This document shows positions 54,445-63,908 of a stretch of DNA of 64,000 nt, piece after piece (position 1 is the first letter of the stretch; every line of letters starts with the position of its first letter). Source of the stretch: Clostridium sp. OS1-26 (GTDB lineage: Bacteria; Bacillota; Clostridia; Clostridiales; Clostridiaceae); NCBI RefSeq assembly GCF_030915445.1, contig NZ_CP133264.1:1674001-1738000 (forward strand). The letters are read 5' to 3'. The translations under genes and the position numbers were made by a program. Under the pieces are notes generated by a model that saw nothing but the letters and a program-made list of their open reading frames with translations, searched no databases and had not been told where the DNA came from.

Positions 54445-54684
54445 TAGGCTGAAAGTTGACTTATGCTTCGGTCTATGTTTCCAAGCTTCAGTACGTTAAA
54501 AACTTTTAGTCAGTCTAAAGCTTGTGTTTTAGACGACCTAAGACTTAGATAAACTCGCTATGCTCAAACAGTATCTAAGTTCTAAGGTTGTCTTAAAACC
54601 CTTCGCTAAGACTGACAAAAAGTTTTTAAATCTACCTTCAGCTTTGGAAACATAGCCCTTCGCATAAGTTAACTTTCTAGTTAG
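54445..54684. repeat. palindromic intergenic element, copy A3 (reverse orientation)
   Basis: About 240 bases, arms GGCTGAAAGTTGACTTATGC... and ...GCATAAGTTAACTTTCTAG, with the apex TAAACTCGCTATGCTCAAAC (about 54554-54573) being the reverse complement of the A1 apex. It lies within the glycolytic operon between tpiA and gpmI. Confidence 0.8.
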
Positions 54685-54743
54685 TTTTCCTATATAGATA
54701 AATAAGAATATCTATAGAACCTAAAAACTTTTGGAGGGTAAAA

Positions 54744-56273
54744 ATGAGTAAAAAACCAGTAATGCTAATGGTACTTGATGGATTCGGACTTTCAGATAGA
54801 GAAGATGGAAATGCAATTAGAGCAGCGCACAAGCCTAATTATGATAGATATTGGAATAACTATCCTCATACTCAAATAAAAGCAAGTGGATTAAGTGTTG
54901 GACTTCCAGAAGGGCAAATGGGAAACTCAGAAGTTGGACATCTAAATATTGGTGCTGGAAGAATAGTGTATCAAGCCCTTACAAGAATAACAAAATCCAT
55001 TACTGACGGCGACTTTTTTGAAAATGAGGCACTAAATAATGCTGTAAACAATGCACTACAGAATAGCTCAGCTCTTCACTTAATGGGACTTCTATCAGAT
55101 GGAGGGGTTCATTCACATATAGACCATTTAAAAGGACTTCTAAGATTAGCTAAACAAAAAGGCTTAAGTAAAGTATATCTTCATGCCTTTACAGATGGAA
55201 GAGATGTTCCGCCTTCATCAGCAATACAGTTTATTGAAGAGATTGAAAACTTCATGAGAGAGCTAGGGGTCGGAGAAATAGCAACTGTATCAGGAAGATA
55301 CTATGCTATGGATAGAGATAAGAGATGGGAAAGAGTAAACTTGGCTTATAATGCTATGGTACTTGGAAAAGGTGAGGAATCACTAAGTGCAGTAGAAGCC
55401 ATAAAAAAATCATACAATGACAATAAAACAGATGAGTTTGTAATTCCGACAGTAATAGTTAAGGAAGAAAGACCAACAGCTACGATAAGTAATAAAGACT
55501 CAGTAATATTCTTTAATTTCAGACCGGACAGAGCAAGAGAAATAACAAGGGCGATAAATGACAAAGTATTCGATGGATTTTCAAGAGAACCATTAAACCT
55601 TGTATTTGTAACAATGACAGAGTATGATGCTACACTTGAAAATGTGCAAATAGCATTTGGAGCTGAAAGTTACACAAATACTCTTGGCGAATATGTAAGC
55701 AAACTAGGTAAAAATCAACTAAGAATAGCTGAAACTGAAAAATATGCTCATGTAACCTTTTTCTTTAATGGAGGAGTAGAGGAGCCTAATGCAAATGAAG
55801 ACAGAGCTTTAATACCTTCACCAAAGGTTGCAACCTATGACCTTCAACCAGAAATGAGTGCATATAAGGTTACAGAAGAGCTTATAAATAGAATAGACGA
55901 AGAGAAATATGATTTAATCATATTAAACTATGCAAATCCAGATATGGTTGGACATACAGGCGTATTTGAAGCTGCCAAAAAAGCAATAGAAGTTGTGGAT
56001 GAATGTTTAGGCAGAGTTGTTGATAAAGTATTAGGGAAGAATGGAGCAGTATTTATAACCGCAGACCACGGAAATGCAGAGCAGATGATAGATTACTCAA
56101 CAGGAGCGCCAATGACAGCGCATACAACAGACGATGTTCCATTTATATATGTAGCTGAAAATGCTAGTGAGTTAAGAGAAGGTGGAGTACTAGCAGATAT
56201 AGCACCAACTATGCTTCAAGTTATGGGACTTGAAAAACCTCAAGAAATGACTGGAAGCAGCCTTATAAAATAA
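54744..56273 (+). CDS. gpmI: 2,3-bisphosphoglycerate-independent phosphoglycerate mutase
   Basis: 509 residues, alkaline-phosphatase-like fold with two Mn ions. Ser62 in GQMGNSEVGHLNIGAGR is the phosphorylated residue; metal ligands are in LDGFG, ANPDMVGHTG and TADHGNAEQM. It converts 3-phosphoglycerate to 2-phosphoglycerate. GGAGGG precedes the ATG. The usual next gene, eno, does not follow: two palindromic elements and the convergent minus-strand cluster do. Confidence 0.96.
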   Translation: MSKKPVMLMVLDGFGLSDREDGNAIRAAHKPNYDRYWNNYPHTQIKASGLSVGLPEGQMGNSEVGHLNIGAGRIVYQALTRITKSITDGDFFENEALNNAVNNALQNSSALHLMGLLSDGGVHSHIDHLKGLLRLAKQKGLSKVYLHAFTDGRDVPPSSAIQFIEEIENFMRELGVGEIATVSGRYYAMDRDKRWERVNLAYNAMVLGKGEESLSAVEAIKKSYNDNKTDEFVIPTVIVKEERPTATISNKDSVIFFNFRPDRAREITRAINDKVFDGFSREPLNLVFVTMTEYDATLENVQIAFGAESYTNTLGEYVSKLGKNQLRIAETEKYAHVTFFFNGGVEEPNANEDRALIPSPKVATYDLQPEMSAYKVTEELINRIDEEKYDLIILNYANPDMVGHTGVFEAAKKAIEVVDECLGRVVDKVLGKNGAVFITADHGNAEQMIDYSTGAPMTAHTTDDVPFIYVAENASELREGGVLADIAPTMLQVMGLEKPQEMTGSSLIK

Positions 56274-56311
56274 AACGTAGGGGTATTCAACCTAGGTGTT
56301 TGACTCATCAG

Positions 56312-56510
56312 CGGTATTCATAGGGGTACCTCTTCTGTACTGTTAATAATTTTAGTTATCTCTAAGGCTCACCGCTAAGAACCTTAACAATCTTAAATAA
56401 ACTCGCTAAGCTCAAACAGTATTTAAGATTGTAAATGTTCTAAAGCAGTTTCGCCAAGAGCTAACATAAAACCATTAAATGTACTGCCAGATGTACTCCT
56501 ATGAATACCT
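56312..56510. repeat. palindromic element with different outer arms, copy E1
   Basis: Outer arms GGTATTCATAGGGGTACC (56313 on) and ...GTACTCCTATGAATACC (to 56509) differ from family A, but the apex TAAACTCGCTAAGCTCAAAC near 56400 is the family A apex with one change, in reverse orientation. Confidence 0.75.
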
Positions 56511-56555
56511 ATGATCAAGTCAATTATTAAGGTTGTTTATCTATATAGAGAAACT

Positions 56556-56792
56556 AACCAGAAAGTTAATTTATATAAAGGGATATGTTTCTAAAGCTGA
56601 AGGTAGATTTAAAAACTTTGTGTCAGTCTTAGCGAAGGGTTTTAAGACAACCTTAGAAATTAGATAGTGTTTGAGCATGGCGAGTTTATCTAAGTCTTAG
56701 GTCGTCTAAAACACGAGCCTTAGACTGGCTAAAAGTTTTTAACGGACTGAAGATTTGGAAACATAGCCCGGGGTATAAATAACTTTCGGTCT
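56556..56792. repeat. palindromic intergenic element, copy A4
   Basis: About 237 bases, close to copy A1 in both arms (CAGAAAGTTAATTTATA... / ...GGTATAAATAACTTTCGG) and apex GTTTGAGCATGGCGAGTTTA near 56675. Located between the convergent gpmI and GltD/NuoG-like genes. Confidence 0.8.
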
Positions 56793-56811
56793 AGTGCCCC
56801 TATATAATTTA

Positions 56812-59800
56812 CTATCTATTTAATCCCGTTTCCTTTAAGTAGGAATCAAATCTCATTTGAATGGAATCATAAACTTTTTTATCTTTAAACATTTTGTCAC
56901 TATAAGGTAAAGATAAAACAGCTTTTCTAGATTCCTTATTAAATCCATCTGTACAAAGAACCTGTGAACCATAGGTATTTGTTCTGCTGTTTGGTACGTA
57001 GATATCATCAGTTGTTGCATCTGATTCATATAATCCGCTGTATGCTTCTATCTCAGAGGATAACATTTCTACTACCTGCTGTAAGTTTATAATGTTTATA
57101 TCTAAGTGTTGAGCAATCTTTGACAAGTTATTAAATAATGTATTAACATTTGCAACACGTACTGCTGGAGTAATTTTTTGTACTTTTCTATCTGATCTAG
57201 TCAACGTACCTTCAGATTCAGCAAAGCTTCCAATTGGAACAACAACATTTGAAATTAATGCTGTGTCAGTCATAAAGGTATCAAGAGTAGCTAAGAACTC
57301 AAGATTATTTAAAATTTCAGCTGTATCTTTATCATCACCTACAGGGTCTTCTCCAATGATAACAGCTGCTTTAACTTTTCCTTCTTTTATTTGTTCAAGT
57401 ATCTCCATACCCTTCGCTTTTATACCAATGTCTATAAAGCCTTGAGCATTACTGCTGGAGCGTACAATTATAATTCCACTATGTGGTTTTCCTATTTTGC
57501 CTGTTACTATTGCAGCGTCTGAAAGTAATTTGCAAGTATCTTCAGTTGCTATATCGTCGTCAATGACGATTATTGATTTTTTAGCTTCTCCATACATCTT
57601 AGCAAGATTAGAGGCATCAGTACAATCCTTAGCATCTTTTACATAGTTCTTTAGGCTATCCAGATTTTCAGCTTTGTTTGAAACTTCACCTTCATTTACA
57701 TATCCACCATCAAATAATGCTTTAATAAAGGACTTTAGGAATTCTATATTGTTATAAGGGTTAAATGAAATATTTGCATAATCCTCCATTCTTGTTTTGC
57801 TGCTGCTTACAGATACTAGTTTAGCTTTTTCTCTAGCAGCATACTTCATTTTTACTGCCATAACAGGGTGATTCTCATCTACATTTCCTATTGAAACTAT
57901 TAAATCGGTGCTGTATAACTCACCATAACTATTTGTAGAAGCATTATACCCAAGAACACTTTCCATTCCTGAAGCCTCGCTGGCAGTTATTGAGCCTATA
58001 AGACTTGTATTTAGTCTATCTGCAATCTTTTTAATAATAAATGCCTCTTCATTAGTAAATCTTGGCGAAGCAAGAATAGCCACACTGTTATCACCATATT
58101 GACCTTTTACTAGCTGAAGATTTTTAGAGATAAGAGTTAGAGCTTCTTCTAAATCAACCTCAATACTTTCTCCCTTTCTTCTTACAACAGATGTTTTAAT
58201 TCTATTTTCATCATTGATGAAGTTTATGCCAAATCTACCTTTAATACATAGTAGGCCTTCATCCTTGCTTCTATTTGGAATAGATTTGTACACAAGGTTT
58301 CCTTTGGATTGAAGTACTAAATTGCATCCTACACCGCAGTAGTTACATACGGAATTTATGTTGTCAAAATCTACAGGAACCTGTTTTTTAACAGCTTCTT
58401 TTTCTATGCATGCTCCAGTTGGGCAGACGTCTACACACTGACCGCAGGATATACATGAGCTCTCTTGAAGAGGCAAGTTAAACTCAGGAATTACCTTGGA
58501 GTCAAATCCTCTTTTTTCAAGTCCTATAGCTGTAATTCCTATAAATTCCTCGCAAGCTCTAACACACTGACCGCACAGTATACACTTATCCGCATTTCTT
58601 GTTATGAAAGGATGATTTTGTTCTTCTTGTCTCTTATGTTTTTCTCCACATATTTTTTCAGTGTCTATATTATACCTTCCAATATATTTTATAAGCCTAC
58701 ATTCAAAATAATCATGACATCCACACTCAAGACATCTTGAAGCCTCTCTTAAAGCTGCTTCCCTAGTAAAGGTTTCAGAGATTGGGCTAAAGCTGAGTTT
58801 TCTTTTTTCTGCAGGGACTACTACTTGAGGCTCTCTATTTTGTTTTTCTACATGTTCAAAGTCCTTTTTACATAAATCATTTTGAACTATATAGTTTGGA
58901 TTAGCAACTGGAATTATAATACCATTTAAATAGCTATGGATAACTTTTGCAGCATTTTTCCCTTGAGCTATTGCCTCTATAGCTATCTTAGGTCCAGTTG
59001 AAGCTTCGCCTCCTGCAAATACGCCCTCAATGTTTGTTTCAAAGGTATTTTCATTAACTGCAATAGTGCCTTTTCTTGTTGTTGTAAGTTCTTTGACACA
59101 ATCTGCATTTACTCTCTGCCCAATTGCTGATACGATAAGATCTGCTTCAAAGGTAATTTCTTCACCATCTATAGGTTCTGGTTTTCTTCTCCCAGATGCA
59201 TCTGCTTCTCCAAGCTTCATTTTTTGACACCTTATAGTAGTAGCTCTTGTGCCATCACCTGTGATTTCTACAGGTGCTACAAGGAAATTAAATTCTACGC
59301 CTTCTTCTTCTGCTTCCTCTATTTCAATTCTTTCTGCAGGCATTTCGTCTCTGGTCCTTCTATATAGAAGTTTAACGCTTTCTGCTCCAAGTCTTACAGC
59401 AGTTCTGGCAACGTCCATAGCAGTGTTTCCACCGCCAATAACTATAACCTTGTTACCCATATATATTGGCTCTGATTGTGTAGCCATTCTTAAGAAGTCT
59501 ATACCTCCAAGAACACCTTCCATATCTTGGCCTTTACATCCAATGTCTGAACTTGCCCAAGCGCCTATTGCTACGAAGACAGCATCATATGTTTTTTGAA
59601 GATATGGTAGACTTATATCTGCACCAAGTTTAACGTTACATTTAATCTCTACGTCCATTTTTCTTAAGGTATCTATTTCAGCATCTAATATTTCCTTAGG
59701 AAGACGATATTGTGGTATACCGTACCTGAGCATTCCGCCAGGTTTAGGCATACTTTCATAGATTACAACTTCATGACCTTCCATTGCAAGGAAGTATGCA

Positions 59801-60420
59801 CAAGATATACCTGCTGGACCAGCACCAATTACTGCAATCTTTTTATTAGTTTCATCTTTAACATCTGGCACAAATGTACCATTACTTATATCTACATCTC
59901 CAAGGAATCTTTTAAGTTCAGCAATTGCTATCGGATCATCAGAATTTTGACGTCTGCAAGCTGTTTCACATGGATGAGGGCAAACTCTTCCTATACTTGC
60001 TGGTAGTGCTACAACATCTTTAACAAGCTTTATTGCTTCTTCATATTGTCCGTTAGCAATTAAACCAACATATCCTTGACAATCTGTATGTGCAGGACAT
60101 GCATTTACGCATGGAGGTCTACAATCTCCTCTATGATCTGATGCTAAAAGCTCAAAAGCAGCTTTTCTTGCAGATATAGTTCTTGCTGTATCTGTTTTTA
60201 CTACCATACCATCTGATGCTATTGTTGAACATGCTCTTTGAAGCTTTGGATTTCCTTCTATTTCAACAACACATACGCCGCATGCACCATAGGGTTTCAT
60301 TCTGCTGTCATAACAAAGATTCGGAATGTCTATTCCATTATCAAGCGCTATTTTTAATATTGTAGTTCCTTCTTGTGCAGCCAACTCTCTATTATTTATA
60401 TTCACTCTAATTGTTCCCAT
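56812..60420 (-). CDS. GltD/NfnB-like and NuoG/FDH-like fusion subunit of a bifurcating oxidoreductase
   Basis: 1202 residues. In order: a NuoG-type [2Fe-2S] domain (1-80, NLCYDSRMKPYGACGVCVVE), a GltD/DPYD-type Fe-S domain (about 95-185, DCRPPCVNACPAHTDC, RVCPHPCETACRR), a two-dinucleotide-domain flavoprotein (about 195-530, VIGAGPAGISCAY and VIGGGNTAMDVARTA), ferredoxin-like 4Fe-4S motifs (CLECGCHDYFEC, CILCGQCVRACEEF, CISCGQCVDVCPTGAC), and a molybdopterin-oxidoreductase-like part (CNYCGVGCNLV to the end). The last part lacks the Cys/Sec metal ligand, so it is probably structural. ATG 60420 is preferred over GTG 60429 because GGAGAGGTGG overlaps the latter. Confidence 0.87.
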   Translation of the reverse strand: MGTIRVNINNRELAAQEGTTILKIALDNGIDIPNLCYDSRMKPYGACGVCVVEIEGNPKLQRACSTIASDGMVVKTDTARTISARKAAFELLASDHRGDCRPPCVNACPAHTDCQGYVGLIANGQYEEAIKLVKDVVALPASIGRVCPHPCETACRRQNSDDPIAIAELKRFLGDVDISNGTFVPDVKDETNKKIAVIGAGPAGISCAYFLAMEGHEVVIYESMPKPGGMLRYGIPQYRLPKEILDAEIDTLRKMDVEIKCNVKLGADISLPYLQKTYDAVFVAIGAWASSDIGCKGQDMEGVLGGIDFLRMATQSEPIYMGNKVIVIGGGNTAMDVARTAVRLGAESVKLLYRRTRDEMPAERIEIEEAEEEGVEFNFLVAPVEITGDGTRATTIRCQKMKLGEADASGRRKPEPIDGEEITFEADLIVSAIGQRVNADCVKELTTTRKGTIAVNENTFETNIEGVFAGGEASTGPKIAIEAIAQGKNAAKVIHSYLNGIIIPVANPNYIVQNDLCKKDFEHVEKQNREPQVVVPAEKRKLSFSPISETFTREAALREASRCLECGCHDYFECRLIKYIGRYNIDTEKICGEKHKRQEEQNHPFITRNADKCILCGQCVRACEEFIGITAIGLEKRGFDSKVIPEFNLPLQESSCISCGQCVDVCPTGACIEKEAVKKQVPVDFDNINSVCNYCGVGCNLVLQSKGNLVYKSIPNRSKDEGLLCIKGRFGINFINDENRIKTSVVRRKGESIEVDLEEALTLISKNLQLVKGQYGDNSVAILASPRFTNEEAFIIKKIADRLNTSLIGSITASEASGMESVLGYNASTNSYGELYSTDLIVSIGNVDENHPVMAVKMKYAAREKAKLVSVSSSKTRMEDYANISFNPYNNIEFLKSFIKALFDGGYVNEGEVSNKAENLDSLKNYVKDAKDCTDASNLAKMYGEAKKSIIVIDDDIATEDTCKLLSDAAIVTGKIGKPHSGIIIVRSSSNAQGFIDIGIKAKGMEILEQIKEGKVKAAVIIGEDPVGDDKDTAEILNNLEFLATLDTFMTDTALISNVVVPIGSFAESEGTLTRSDRKVQKITPAVRVANVNTLFNNLSKIAQHLDINIINLQQVVEMLSSEIEAYSGLYESDATTDDIYVPNSRTNTYGSQVLCTDGFNKESRKAVLSLPYSDKMFKDKKVYDSIQMRFDSYLKETGLNR

Positions 60421-60437
60421 ATATACCACCTCTCCTT

Positions 60438-62191
60438 CTACTCTACATTAATAGCATTAAATCTACATACTGTTATACAATTGCCGCATCTTATACACTT
60501 TTGTTGGTCTATTTCATGGACCTCTTTTAACTGACCCTTAATAGCCTCAGCTGGACATTCTTTGCACATAGGGTGCAGCTCTTACAAGCGTCAGCAGAAA
60601 TTGTATAGGTTAAAAGACTCTTACACTGTTTAGCTGGACACTTTTTAGTTTCTATATGGGATAAATATTCATCTCTAAAATATCTTATCGTTGTAAGTAC
60701 AGGGTTAGGTGCAGTTTGGCCAAGCCCGCATAAAGATCCATCTTTAATACTTACACATAATTCTTCTAATGTTTTAATGTCCTCATCTTTGCCATTCCCT
60801 GAGCATATCCTTTCAAGCATTTCAAGCATTCTTTTTGTTCCTATTCTACAATATATACATTTTCCGCAGGACTCTTTGCATGTAAAGTCAAGAAAGAATC
60901 TTGCCATATCTACCATGCATGTATTTTCATCCATTACGATCATGCCACCAGATCCCATGATGGCGCCGGTTTTGCTAATTGATTCATAGTCAACAGGAGT
61001 ATCTAGTAATTCTTTTGGTATGCATCCACCAGAAGGGCCTCCCATTTGAACTGCTTTAAATTCTTTATCTTGTTTTATTCCTCCGCCTATTCCGTAGATA
61101 ACGTCTCTGAGTTTCATTCCCATAGGAACTTCTACTAGCCCGCCATTTTTAATCTTACCTGCAAGAGCGAATACTTTTGTACCTTTGCTTTTTTCGGTAC
61201 CAAAAGTAGCGAAGGATTGTCCGCCATTTACTAATATCCATGGAACGTTAGCATAGGTTTCTACATTATTTATATTTGTTGGTTTAGCAAAATATCCAGA
61301 TTGCGCAGGGAATGGAGGTTTCAATCTTGGCATACCTCTTTCGCCCTCAAGAGATGCGATTAATGCAGTTTCTTCACCACATACAAATGCTCCAGCGCCT
61401 GTCTTAATTAATATATCAAATTCGAAGTTAGAGCCCAGTATATTTTTACCTAAATAACTTCTCTCTCTTGCTTGATTAATTGCTATTTTAAGTCTTTCTA
61501 TTGCAAGTGGGTATTCGGCACGACAGTATATGAAACCTTTCTTTGCTCCCATTGCATAACCTGCTATTGCCATACCCTCAAGAACTGCATGAGGATCTCC
61601 TTCAAGTACACTTCTATCCATAAATGCACCTGGATCTCCTTCATCAGCGTTACATACTACATATTTATCCTGACCCTTAGATTTTTTAGCAGCATCCCAT
61701 TTAAACCAAGTTGGAAAACCTGCGCCACCTCTACCCCTTAGTCCAGATATTTTTATTTCCTCAATAACCTCTTCAGGAGTCATTTCATTAATAACTCTAC
61801 TGAGTGCCTTATATCCATTGTTTTCAATATATTCATCTATTTTTTCAGGATTGATTATTCCACAATTTTTAAGTACAATTCTAACTTGATTCTTTAACTG
61901 AGGATATGGTTCCTTATCAGTAGATACTATATACTGACCAAGTAGTTCTCCATTAATAATATGACTATCAACTATCTCTTCAATTAGGCTTGGTGTAACA
62001 TTGGCATATGTAGACACAGTATCGCCATCAATAATATCAACTATCGGTTCATAAAAACACATACCTATGCAGCCAGTGATTGAAACGTCAATATTTAAGT
62101 TCTTTTCGTTAATTAATTCGTTCAATCTATCTTTAACTTTTTTAGCTCCTGCAGCTATACCACAGCTGCCAAATCCTATTCTAATTTTCAT
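60438..62191 (-). CDS. NuoF/HydB-like NADH-binding subunit, frameshifted near the 3' end
   Basis: Thioredoxin-like ferredoxin N-terminus (about 1-115, CGIAAGAKK and TGCIGMCFYEP), FMN/NADH core (SGLRGRGGAGFPTWFKW, GAGAFVCGEETALI) and 4Fe-4S ligands (ESCGKCIYCRIGTKRM). As read, the frame stops at 60527 after CKSCTLCAKNVQ (554 residues). One base missing in or near the T-run 60561-60563 would restore KECPAEAIKGQLKEV...CIRCGNCITVC, ending at 60438 with 584 residues and two C-terminal 4Fe-4S clusters. Either a sequencing deletion or a recent mutation. ATG 62191 directly follows the NuoE stop. Confidence 0.85.
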
Positions 62192-62719
62192 TTAAACAGC
62201 TTCCTCCTTTTCTTTAGCGTATATATCCTTAATAATCTTTCTTGCGCGATCAGGTGTCAAATTTCCATAGGCCTCTCCATTAATCATAATTACAGGTGCA
62301 AGACTGCAGCAACCAAGACATGCTACATCTTCAAGTGAAAACATTCCATCACTGCTTGTCTCTCCTGGCTCAATTCCAAGTTCGTCACAAATAGCATTCC
62401 CTATTGCTTCCGAACCGTTTACATGACAAGCTGTTCCTTGACATTGGAGTATCATATACTTACCGATAGGATTTAATCTAAATTGAGAATAGAATGTAGC
62501 AACTCCATATACCTTTGCTCTTTTATTACCTGTCTTATCAGCGATTAATTTTAGGACATCAAGAGGGAGGTAGCCATATACACCTTGCGCATCTTGCAAT
62601 ATGCTAATCAGGTTTCCATTTTCGTTGTAATATCTATCAAATACCTTATTCATTAGGGATAGATCAACCTGATTAGTGCTAAATTTTGACTCTAATTTCT
62701 TTTCACAGTCACAAGCCAT
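62192..62719 (-). CDS. NuoE/HydC-like [2Fe-2S] subunit
   Basis: 175 residues, thioredoxin-like ferredoxin family. Cluster ligands are C-x4-C in LQCQGTACHVNG and C-x3-C in VACLGCCSLAPV. It passes electrons next to the NuoF-like NADH site. GGAGTG precedes the ATG. Immediately upstream of the NuoF-like gene, with no gap. Confidence 0.93.
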   Translation of the reverse strand: MACDCEKKLESKFSTNQVDLSLMNKVFDRYYNENGNLISILQDAQGVYGYLPLDVLKLIADKTGNKRAKVYGVATFYSQFRLNPIGKYMILQCQGTACHVNGSEAIGNAICDELGIEPGETSSDGMFSLEDVACLGCCSLAPVIMINGEAYGNLTPDRARKIIKDIYAKEKEEAV

Positions 62720-62813
62720 CCTTTATCACTCCTTTAATATATTAAATAAATTGGCAAACTATAGATCTTCCACCAGTAACTTTAATTCGTAGTATAAAAA
62801 ATATGTGACGTAA

Positions 62814-62850
62814 TTTTATAGAGGACAATTGTCCTCTGTCCTCTATAAAA
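62814..62850. repeat. hairpin between the NfnA-like and NuoE-like genes
   Basis: TTTTATAGAGGACA (62814-62827) pairs with TGTCCTCTATAAAA (62837-62850); AGAGGACA also occurs twice in tandem, allowing an alternative fold. On the minus strand it follows the first gene and could terminate or attenuate transcription into the NuoE-F-G part. Confidence 0.6.
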
Positions 62851-62855
62851 ATTAA

Positions 62856-63704
62856 CTATAAGCCTAATCCCATACGGCACTTATGAGCTTCTTCTTTTTT
62901 ATACATAGCTTGTCTTCTTATAGCTTCTTCAAAATCAACTAAATGACCATCGAATTCTGGCCCGTCTATACAAGTAAATTTAGTCTCTCCACCTACAGTA
63001 ACTCTGCAACCTCCGCATAAGCCTATTCCATCTATCATTATTTGTTTTAAGCTTACTATAGTTTTAATACCGAAACCTTTCGTAAATTCACATATGGATT
63101 TCATCATAGTCATTGGAGTCACAGCAATAATGTGGTCGTAACTTTTTCTTTCCTTTTCAATAAGCTCTCTTAATAGGTCCTCAGCAGAACCTTTATAACC
63201 ATAGCTTCCATCATTAGTTGCTATATATGAATTAGCTGATATGGTTATCATTTCTTTCTCAAGCAACAAGTGCTCTTTTGATTCACAGCCAACTATTACA
63301 TCAGCATCAATTCCGTTCTCGTGAAGCCATTTAACTTGAGGATATACATGCGCTGCACCGATGCCATCAGCTACAAATACTATGCTTTTATTTCTTAAAA
63401 TCTCTAAGTCTTCATTTACTAAATCAGAAGGGTGTCCTAGTGGACCTACAAAATCTAAAAATGATTCGGCAACTTCGTAGGTAGATATCTTACGAGTAGA
63501 GATACCAAGTGTTTGGAACACAACAGTTACAGTTCCTCTATTAGTATCATAATCACAGATAGCCAAAGGGATTCTTTCGCTTTTTTCGTCACTTCTTACT
63601 ATAACGAATTGTCCTGGTAAGCAAGATTTAGCAATTCTTGGAGCCTCAATATCCATTAAAAAAGTATTAGGAGCTAACATTTTCTTGTTTGTAATTTTAT
63701 ACAT
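62856..63704 (-). CDS. NfnA-like FAD/NAD(P)-binding and [2Fe-2S] subunit
   Basis: 282 residues of the PyrK/SudB/NfnA family: a ferredoxin-reductase FAD domain (PGQFVIVRSDEKSERIPLAICDYD), an NAD(P) domain (VFVADGIGAAHVYPQVKWL), and a C-terminal [2Fe-2S] site, DGIGLCGGCRV...FTCIDGPEFDGH; with three Cys and a nearby Asp, as in NfnA of Thermotoga. In Nfn complexes it is the NADH-ferredoxin side partner of NfnB. Here the NfnB-like part is within the 1202-residue fusion downstream. GGAGGGG precedes the ATG. Confidence 0.87.
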   Translation of the reverse strand: MYKITNKKMLAPNTFLMDIEAPRIAKSCLPGQFVIVRSDEKSERIPLAICDYDTNRGTVTVVFQTLGISTRKISTYEVAESFLDFVGPLGHPSDLVNEDLEILRNKSIVFVADGIGAAHVYPQVKWLHENGIDADVIVGCESKEHLLLEKEMITISANSYIATNDGSYGYKGSAEDLLRELIEKERKSYDHIIAVTPMTMMKSICEFTKGFGIKTIVSLKQIMIDGIGLCGGCRVTVGGETKFTCIDGPEFDGHLVDFEEAIRRQAMYKKEEAHKCRMGLGL

Positions 63705-63890
63705 TTCATCCCCTCCATAATATATAATTTATGCTGTTACCATCTTTTTAAGCGCTGATGTATTTTTGTGCAATATTAAAATTAATATTGCTTTATAAAA
63801 TTTATATTAATAAGAACAGAAAAATATATCATTTTAAATAAAAAAAATATCTATAAAATTTAAAAAGTTTTTCGCAATATTAATAAACTG

Positions 63891-63908
63891 TTGTTAGAAC
63901 TACAACAA
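63891..63908. promoter_or_regulatory. candidate Rex (redox repressor) operator
   Basis: TTGTTAGAACTACAACAA is an 18-base site matching 11 of 14 fixed positions of TTGTTAA-N4-TTAACAA. It lies 187 bases upstream of the NfnA-like gene. Rex senses NADH/NAD+, fitting the cluster, but a single imperfect match is weak evidence. Confidence 0.45.
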
